The notes beneath the pieces are model-generated. The model was not told the DNA's origin and made no database searches. It saw only the letters and a program-made list of their open reading frames with translations. A stretch of DNA of 35,737 nucleotides from Fusibacter paucivorans. GTDB taxonomy: Bacteria > Bacillota > Clostridia > Peptostreptococcales > Acidaminobacteraceae. Location of the stretch: NCBI RefSeq assembly GCF_018390735.1, contig NZ_JAHBCL010000038.1, positions 1 to 35,737 of the forward strand. Reading direction: 5' to 3'. A program made the translations under genes and the position numbers. Numbering within the stretch: position 1 is the stretch's first letter; every line of letters starts with the position of its first letter. Shown piece after piece: positions 31,262 to 35,737 of this stretch.

Positions 31262-32317
31262 TTAGTCAATCTCCTCTAATAGGTTAAACTGTTTAAAACC
31301 CATTGCCTCCAGATTCGACAACGTGATGCCAATTAGTCTAACGGGCTTCTCAAACTGTGTTTGACGAAATAAGATTTCATAAGCTTCAAAGAGCATCTTC
31401 GTGTTAATCGTCGCCCGTTCAAGGCTATGACTACGTGTGAACTGTTCAAAATCATGATATTTGACTTTAATCGTCACTGTTTTTGCCATCAATTGCTTTT
31501 CTGCAAGTGCTTTAATAATCCGCTCGAGATATTGTCTTAAAATATCGTCCAACAGCAAACGATCCATCGTATCTTCATCCAACGTCATCTCTTTGCCGTA
31601 AGATTTCCGCTCCTGACTAACTTCTACCGGTCGGTTATCAATACCATGAATTCGATCAATAATTTCTTTCGAAAACGTTTCGCCAATAATCTGCGCAACG
31701 GCAACTTGAGGATATTGATATAAATCCTCAATGGTGAAAATGCCAATGCGATTGAGCTTCTCACATGATTTCTTACCAAGACCATGAATTTTGATAATTG
31801 GCAACGGCAACAATATGTCAGGAACATCTGAAGGCGTAATTTCAAAAATCCCGTCAGGCTTATTCCAATCCGATGCCAGTTTTGCTAAAAATTTATTATA
31901 AGATATCCCTACAGAAATGGTCAGCCCAGTTAAGGCAAAAACTGCTTCCTTTAATTGTTTCGCAAACTGCATCGGTTCAATTTTTAACGGCGTAATATCT
32001 AAGTAGCCTTCATCAATGGATACTTTTTGCAAATCACAGTCAATACTTTCAATATAGCGAAAAATTTTTCTAGAGACTTCTTGATAGCGCTGCATTCTCG
32101 GATAGACAAAGATCCCTTCCGGACATCGCCGTTTGGCGACAACCGCACTCATCGCACTTCGAACACCGAATTTTCGCGCTTCGTACGAACATGTCGCTAC
32201 AACGCTTCGATCCGAATCGCCGCCGACAATAATCGGCTTATGTCGATATTCGGGATGATCCAGCTGTTCCACCGATGCATAAAAAGCATCAATATCAAAA
32301 TGTATAATCTGTCGCAT
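31262..32317 (-). CDS. dinB: DNA polymerase IV (Y-family translesion polymerase)
   Basis: Error-prone polymerase that copies past DNA damage. 351 residues, full length. Catalytic acids are in IIHFDIDAFYASVEQ and KVSIDEGYLDITP; the VVATCSYEARKFGVRSAM motif contacts the incoming nucleotide. The thumb has ISYNKFLAKLASDWNKPDG with helix-hairpin-helix IHGLGKKSCEKL, followed by the little finger (KSYGKEMTLDED). The C-terminal QFNLLEEID resembles the beta-clamp-binding tail (Q..L-type). AGAGG precedes the start. No LexA/SOS box was found nearby. Confidence 0.96.
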   Translation of the reverse strand: MRQIIHFDIDAFYASVEQLDHPEYRHKPIIVGGDSDRSVVATCSYEARKFGVRSAMSAVVAKRRCPEGIFVYPRMQRYQEVSRKIFRYIESIDCDLQKVSIDEGYLDITPLKIEPMQFAKQLKEAVFALTGLTISVGISYNKFLAKLASDWNKPDGIFEITPSDVPDILLPLPIIKIHGLGKKSCEKLNRIGIFTIEDLYQYPQVAVAQIIGETFSKEIIDRIHGIDNRPVEVSQERKSYGKEMTLDEDTMDRLLLDDILRQYLERIIKALAEKQLMAKTVTIKVKYHDFEQFTRSHSLERATINTKMLFEAYEILFRQTQFEKPVRLIGITLSNLEAMGFKQFNLLEEID

Positions 32318-32449
32318 TGTTTCATCGCCTCTTTAATTGGATACTTCATTTTATTTACGCTCTTCATGATCGCTCATTATCGAGCAACCAATCATATTAA
32401 ATGCTTTTATCACAGTCTGCCCTTAGCTGCATGATGCATCTCGAAACAG

Positions 32450-33277
32450 CTAGCGCCACGTCACTGGCCGGGTCAAAAATCTTGGCAATTGTGTGTTCGC
32501 ATCCCCACGAGCCGCGTTGACCTGCATTTGTGTTAAAAATACGGTTTCACTTAAGTTGGCACCATTAAAACAGCAATCACGCAGATCCGTTCCTAAAAAA
32601 TTAGCGCCGGAGAATGTACAGCCGCTAAAATTTGATGCAATCAGTAAAAGCATACTAAAATCAAAACCGTCAAAACTTCTATTTTTAAAATTGCGTCCCA
32701 TATAATCTATCGCGTGATTTTCTGATTGCTTTGGAAAATGAGTCCTTAACATTCTACCGATTTCTTTTAAAAGTCCATTTACCTGTTTCTTGTAATGCTT
32801 TAAATCCAATGATATAAGGTCAGTTGGTGAGTTTGAGCAATACCGTCTATTCTCTTCAATTAGTGCATTAATCTTTGGTGCCAATATTTTCGCATGCGTC
32901 ATCATACTCGCTTCCAGCAGAAACCAGCGCATTTGATGAAGCTGAAAGATAATCTTAAAGACATTAAATATTTCTTGTGATTTTTCAGGCAAAGTTTTCC
33001 ACGTCTCGCCTTTATATATCGCCGTCACAGCTTGACCTGCACCACAGCAATCGTATCCAATACACCCCTTCATGTTTTTACACGCAAGGCTCTCATGAAT
33101 TTTGCAAAGATAATCCTGCTGCAAGTACAGACACGGCTTACCAGCATCTTTATTTTCTGGAAAACCATCTGTTTTTGAAAAATACAACGCCACACAGCAT
33201 AAACCGCTGCAATTCAAGCAATCACTTTGCAGCGGTTTGAATTTTTCTTCATTTAAATTAGTTTCATAAACTCGCAT
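32450..33277 (-). CDS. Cys-cluster (YkgJ-like) plus pentapeptide-repeat protein
   Basis: 275 residues from the ATG at 33277 (TGGAGG 11 bases upstream; the start at 33304 would add nine). Residues ~15–85 hold a dense Cys cluster (SDCLNCSGLCCVALYF, CLYLQQDYLCKIHE, ACKNMKGCIGYDCCG), like the YkgJ/UPF0153 metal-cluster domain. The middle part is helical. The C-terminal ~70 residues are pentapeptide-like repeats: RNFKNRSFDGFDFS, ASNFSGCTFSGANFLGTDLR, FNGANLSET, which form a right-handed beta-helix. The combination is unusual, and the function is unknown. The 132-bp gap to dinB shows no clear promoter or terminator. Confidence 0.8.
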   Translation of the reverse strand: MRVYETNLNEEKFKPLQSDCLNCSGLCCVALYFSKTDGFPENKDAGKPCLYLQQDYLCKIHESLACKNMKGCIGYDCCGAGQAVTAIYKGETWKTLPEKSQEIFNVFKIIFQLHQMRWFLLEASMMTHAKILAPKINALIEENRRYCSNSPTDLISLDLKHYKKQVNGLLKEIGRMLRTHFPKQSENHAIDYMGRNFKNRSFDGFDFSMLLLIASNFSGCTFSGANFLGTDLRDCCFNGANLSETVFLTQMQVNAARGDANTQLPRFLTRPVTWR

Positions 33278-33350
33278 AAATATGCTCGCCTCCACTTTTA
33301 TCATATCACATTGTTAAACGGTATGAAAGACAGACACGCCTGTTCACATT

Positions 33351-33437
33351 TCACGGTTTCATCACACTACCATTCCCTTCGAGATCATATTCTGAATACA
33401 TTTTACCCGCTTTGTCATAACCCTTAATGCCTTTCAT
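33351..33437 (-). pseudogene. Possible 3' remnant of a gene
   Basis: A 28-codon stretch with protein-like composition, reading MKGIKGYDKAGKMYSEYD at its start and ending GNGSVMKP before a TGA. It is open for ten more codons upstream but runs back into the permease terminator, and there is no ribosome site. It could be the tail of a gene cut off when the arsR–permease operon arrived, or chance. The rest of the gap 33278–33545 holds only the terminator. Confidence 0.25.
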
Positions 33438-33445
33438 TCGTTCAA

Positions 33446-33479
33446 TAAAAAAGGACCCATGCAGAATTCATTGAGTCCT
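33446..33479 (-). terminator. Terminator of the arsR–permease operon
   Basis: AGGACTC and GGGTCCT (7 bp, one G-U) with a 14-base loop, followed by T6 on the minus strand, about 70 bases after the last permease stop. Confidence 0.8.
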
Positions 33480-33545
33480 CAAGCGACAATCTATATTCAT
33501 CCTTATTGCATACTGAATATTAAATGAATGTCAAGTATTTTGACG

Positions 33546-34106
33546 TTATTCTAAATCAAGTAAATGATTTGTTGCCATATAGTCTTTACCAACGATTTTT
33601 TCTATTATGACAGACGATAGAATAATTAATGGAAGCGATACAGCATATCTAATCATTGAAAACTTTATCCCCAGATAACTCGCTTCAAAGATCGTCATCG
33701 GAATTCTACAAATAGCCGTTGCGCCCAAATATGTCAATACAATGCTTAGCCTTGCGCCTTTTTTACTAAGCGCAGCACCCATTGGCAATACAACGACAAA
33801 AGGATAAAGCGTTGTACATGCAAGCGCAATCGCCGCAACATACCCCATGATCCCAGATGCTTCGCCAAAGAATTTTTCTACGGTTTCTTTATTGACCCAT
33901 ATCATGAAAAGACCAACCAGTACAAATGCAGGTGGAAATAACTTAAACATATCAATTGCAAAGAAAATTAAATGATCGCCCATTTTTATACCTGGCTCAA
34001 ATGCCATGATTTTTGAAATTACCAAATAGCCAGCATAGAAGCTCAGCAACACAACCATTGGCTTTGCAGACTGTTTTTTTGTATGATGCTCATTGCCTTT
34101 TATCAC
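33546..34106 (-). CDS. Half-size permease, second subunit (DUF318/ArsP-like)
   Basis: 186 residues with five or so hydrophobic segments (about 17–33, 52–68, 87–107, 123–140, 153–168). The core ALACTTLYPFVVVLPMGAAL followed by SKKGARLSIVLTYLG and a Pro in CRIPMTIFEASYLGIK parallels the segment GFITFPLCGLLREQG…TYPIEKKYFGAK of its neighbour, so both look like half-units of a permease of the PF03773 (ArsP-like) type. Its ATG overlaps the stop of the neighbour as ATGA. The N-terminal 16 residues are hydrophilic and basic. Substrate is unknown; a metal or metalloid compound would fit the ArsR regulator. Confidence 0.75.
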   Translation of the reverse strand: MIKGNEHHTKKQSAKPMVVLLSFYAGYLVISKIMAFEPGIKMGDHLIFFAIDMFKLFPPAFVLVGLFMIWVNKETVEKFFGEASGIMGYVAAIALACTTLYPFVVVLPMGAALSKKGARLSIVLTYLGATAICRIPMTIFEASYLGIKFSMIRYAVSLPLIILSSVIIEKIVGKDYMATNHLLDLE

Positions 34107-34585
34107 TGAACCTCCATATAAATGATGCCTATTATTGCAGATACCATTAAAGCAATTGTATATGCTGCCAAATTTCTTATAATCGTCAATTTAGCCCCAA
34201 AGTACTTTTTCTCAATCGGGTAGGTAACAATGCCAACCATCATCAAACTGGTCGTGAATGCGCCAAGTACAGTATAACTAACGCCTTGTTCACGTAACAA
34301 TCCACAAAGTGGAAAGGTAATAAATCCGGGAAGCAGTGATATTGCACCAATGAGCGAAGCAAATAAAGCACCTAAAAGCAAATCGTTCGTTCCTAAATAT
34401 TTTGCGATTACATCGTCAGGAAAAAAATATAGAATGATTGAAACCATTGATAATGTAATCAATAGCATTGGCAGCATCTTTATAAAAAGGCCCCAAGCCA
34501 TTTTCAGCGCTTTTACTGTTTTTTGTTTATTCGCAACGCTTGATGTCAAAATGCCAATTGAAGCTAAAGCATACAAATAAGTCAT
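34103..34585 (-). CDS. Half-size permease, first subunit (DUF318/ArsP-like)
   Basis: 160 residues and about five hydrophobic segments (1–15, 32–53, 66–92, 102–120, 136–155). Signature region: ALFASLIGAISLLPGFITFP then LCGLLREQG and VLGAFTTSLMMVG. The length is about half of a normal ArsP permease (~300+). It is coupled by ATGA overlaps to arsR upstream and to the second half downstream, so the products should be made in equal amounts and form a heterodimer. No signal peptide beyond the first hydrophobic segment. Confidence 0.78.
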   Translation of the reverse strand: MTYLYALASIGILTSSVANKQKTVKALKMAWGLFIKMLPMLLITLSMVSIILYFFPDDVIAKYLGTNDLLLGALFASLIGAISLLPGFITFPLCGLLREQGVSYTVLGAFTTSLMMVGIVTYPIEKKYFGAKLTIIRNLAAYTIALMVSAIIGIIYMEVQ

Positions 34586-34944
34586 ACTTCACCACATCTT
34601 TCACTTTGATTTTCACAAACTTTGGTACAATCAAAATCAACCACATGCAATTCTTCCTTTACCGTCTGCAAATTAATGGTATCTTTAGCCAATTCACCAA
34701 TAACACCTTCTAATTCTTTCAAAACGCCTTTTTGCACTTTATAGTGTGTGAAATAACCTACTTTTTCACCTACGATCAGTCCAGCTTCTCGTAGTACTTT
34801 TAAATGCTGGGATACTGCCGATTCAGAAATACCTAGTTTATTCGCCAATCCCCTTACACATATTTGATTCTCTGCTAATAATAAAAATATCTTAAACCGC
34901 GTTTCATCTCCTAAAGCTTTAAATCTTTCAATTAATTTATGCAT
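34582..34944 (-). CDS. ArsR-family metal(loid)-type repressor
   Basis: 120 residues with a clear ArsR winged helix: RFKALGDETRFKIFLLLAEN, then QICVRGLANKLGISESAVSQHLKVLREAGLI and VGEKVGYFTHYKV (wing). The usual ELCVCDL metal motif is ICVRGL, with only one Cys. Instead the C-terminus has three Cys in DFDCTKVCENQSERCGEV, which could be the sensor site. It is first in an operon of three translationally coupled genes. A promoter and a short palindrome in front suggest self-repression. Confidence 0.9.
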   Translation of the reverse strand: MHKLIERFKALGDETRFKIFLLLAENQICVRGLANKLGISESAVSQHLKVLREAGLIVGEKVGYFTHYKVQKGVLKELEGVIGELAKDTINLQTVKEELHVVDFDCTKVCENQSERCGEV

Positions 34945-34977
34945 TCTTTCACCTCACAAGTTTTATTCGGAAATCCT

Positions 34978-35035
34978 ATTAAGCATTTACTTAATTATAT
35001 TATAAATTGACATTCCATTGAAGTCAATGCTTAAT
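34978..35035 (-). promoter_or_regulatory. arsR operon promoter and putative operator
   Basis: TTGACT (35022–35027), 17 bp, TATAAT (34999–35004) on the minus strand. Immediately downstream is ATTAAG-CATTTA-CTTAAT (34978–34995), a 6-bp dyad fitting an ArsR-type operator. ATTAAGCAT (34978–34986) is also repeated inverted as ATGCTTAAT (35027–35035) upstream of the -35. The promoter is thus flanked by two related sites. Confidence 0.7.
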
Positions 35036-35138
35036 TAAAATCTTTTGATTATACGCGCTTAAACTTATGACTATTGAATCCAATGTCCATCATTTAATCA
35101 AAATTCACGCCATTGTCTCTATTGCTTTCGTTTTTATA

Positions 35139-35182
35139 TAAAAAAAAGGCGCTATGCATATATCATACATAGAGCCTTTTAA
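35139..35182 (-). terminator. Terminator of the rRNA operon
   Basis: AAAAGGC pairs with GCCTTTT and, inside, CTATGTAT with ATGCATAG (8 bp), loop GATA; T8 follows on the minus strand. It directly follows the distal 5S gene. Confidence 0.9.
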
Positions 35183-35297
35183 CCGGCAACGTCTTACTCT
35201 CCCAGGCAGCTTCCCGCCAAGTACCATCAGCGCTGGAGGACTTTACTTCTGTGTTCGGGATGGGAACAGGTGTAACCCCTCCGCCATCGTCACCGGA
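35181..35297 (-). rRNA. rrf: 5S ribosomal RNA, distal copy
   Basis: 117 bases with the 5S signatures on the minus strand: TCCGGTGACGATGGCGGAGG at the start, CCCATCCCGAACACAGAAGT in the middle and GTACTTGGCGGGAAGC with GTTGCCGG at the end. Helix I pairs the two ends. It differs from the other copy at four positions. Exact ends are set by helix I and may shift by one base. Confidence 0.96.
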
Positions 35298-35301
35298 TGA
35301 A

Positions 35302-35452
35302 GTTTCATAAAAAAGGTATTTTCCGTTAGGAATGTACCGGTTTATGAAACGGTTTTTGGCGTTAGCCAAAAATCATTCCTTGCAAGTGTCATTTGATCGT
35401 CAGATCAAATGTTTTCCTTTATAGTCATTACCACTGTGTGCTAATAACTTAG
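35302..35452 (-). other. Structured spacer between tRNA-Gly and distal 5S
   Basis: Three perfect or near-perfect hairpins: GTTTCATAAA/TTTATGAAAC (35302–35350, enclosing a smaller GGTA…TACC stem), TTTTTGGC/GCCAAAAA (35353–35372) and CATTTGATC/GATCAAATG (35390–35411). At 35431–35452 the minus strand reads CTAAGTTATTAGCACACAGTGG, which resembles the first bases of a 23S rRNA (AAGTTATTAAG..CACGGTGGATG). The hairpins are likely RNase processing sites; the 23S resemblance is tentative. Confidence 0.5.
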
Positions 35453-35490
35453 GTCTTCGCCACTCGACCACAAAATCTATAACATTAAAA

Positions 35491-35565
35491 TGGAGCGGAA
35501 GACGGGATTTGAACCCGCGACCCTCGCCTTGGCAAGGCGATGCTCTACCACTGAGCCACTTCCGC
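35491..35565 (-). tRNA. tRNA-Gly (anticodon GCC)
   Basis: 75 bases including an encoded CCA. Acceptor stem GCGGAAG/CTTCCGC, D-arm GCTCAGTGGTAGAGC, anticodon arm TCGCC-TTGCCAA-GGCGA, T-arm with GGTTCAAATCC, and U73 as expected for tRNA-Gly. It lies between the two 5S genes. Confidence 0.98.
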
Positions 35566-35588
35566 ACCTATTGTTGATCATAGAGATA

Positions 35589-35613
35589 CCCTATGCATAA
35601 AAAATGCATAGGG
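35589..35613 (-). promoter_or_regulatory. Hairpin between proximal 5S and tRNA-Gly
   Basis: CCCTATGCAT, loop TTTTT, ATGCATAGGG: 10 bp perfect. No T-run follows, so it is more likely a processing site than a terminator. It shares the CTATG/CATAG motif with the terminator after the distal 5S. Confidence 0.6.
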
Positions 35614-35618
35614 CAGTT

Positions 35619-35735
35619 AACCGGCAACGTCCTACTCTCCCAGGCAGCTTCCCGCCAAGTACCATCGGCGCTGGAGGACTTTACTTCTGTGTTCGGGATG
35701 GGTACAGGTGTAGCCCCTCCGCCATCGTCACCGGA
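35619..35735 (-). rRNA. rrf: 5S ribosomal RNA, proximal copy
   Basis: 117 bases, the same signatures as the distal copy, with four substitutions (for example GGGGCTACACC instead of GGGGTTACACC, and AGTAGGACGTT instead of AGTAAGACGTT). Its 5' end is two bases from the window edge; a 23S gene is expected further right. Confidence 0.95.
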
Positions 35736-35737
35736 TA

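Noticed and set aside
32318-32449. SOS (LexA) box before dinB
   Set aside because: No CGAAC-N4-GTTCG-like site is present; the GCTC…GAGC dyad here has the wrong sequence.
35163-35369. Open reading frame of 68 codons on minus
   Set aside because: It lies over the distal 5S rRNA and its spacer; the reading frame is a by-product of RNA gene sequence.
1-35737. CRISPR array, insertion sequence or prophage
   Set aside because: No regularly spaced repeats, transposase, integrase or phage structural genes were seen.

Overview
The window looks like a chromosomal segment of a low-to-moderate GC, endospore-former-related Firmicute, most likely a Clostridia-class anaerobe. The reasons are the tuf–sigH–yacP–rlmB–thyX–mrnC–cysS order, the CarD/PIN-TRAM/ispD/ispF/gltX order, a coenzyme-B12 (class II) ribonucleotide reductase, a Cys T-box and an AgrBD-type peptide system. 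I cannot name the genus. Nearly everything is on the minus strand. The only plus-strand genes I support are agrB, agrD and one 131-aa protein.

Layout, left to right. 1–5872: the 5' part of tuf, then (read right to left) cysS, mrnC, a small membrane-anchored protein, thyX, rlmB, yacP/rae1 and sigH, many overlapping or within a few bases. cysS is preceded by a cysteine T-box leader and a good sigma-A promoter (5936–6192). 6220–9102: a complete agr quorum-sensing cassette between cysS and gltX. agrB and agrD are on plus; the LytTR regulator and histidine kinase are on minus and converge on agrD with one base between stop codons. The predicted peptide has Ser where most AIPs have Cys. The divergent control region holds two identical 11-bp direct repeats 21 bp apart and a 13-bp hairpin in the agrB leader. 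9289–14255: gltX, a small Cys-rich protein, ispF, ispD, PIN-TRAM and carD. 14504–18951: a conserved plus-strand protein, a 23-bp perfect inverted repeat, radA and clpC; no disA is present here, nor ctsR/mcsA/mcsB.

19184–24845: an EF-G paralogue with a non-canonical DTPGY G3 motif, a Nif3/DUF34 protein, and the B12-dependent ribonucleoside-triphosphate reductase. The reductase promoter carries two NrdR-box-like palindromes. 25253–31169: a carbon-storage module, lacI-type regulator → glycogen phosphorylase → ROK glucokinase → glucose-6-phosphate isomerase, which would feed glycogen-derived sugar into glycolysis (phosphoglucomutase is not in the window). A 36-bp palindromic operator overlaps its -10. 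31262–33277: DNA polymerase IV and a Cys-cluster/pentapeptide-repeat protein. 33546–34944: an ArsR regulator translationally coupled to two half-size permeases. 35181–35735: the end of an rRNA operon on minus: 5S, tRNA-Gly(GCC), a structured spacer, a second 5S and a strong terminator.

The most interesting parts are the Ser-type agr peptide system with its own putative LytTR site set in a housekeeping synteny block, the duplicated 5S–tRNA–5S tail, the split ArsR-linked permease and the long inverted repeat at the place where disA would be expected. All assignments come from reading the sequence and recalled family knowledge; no database search was run.
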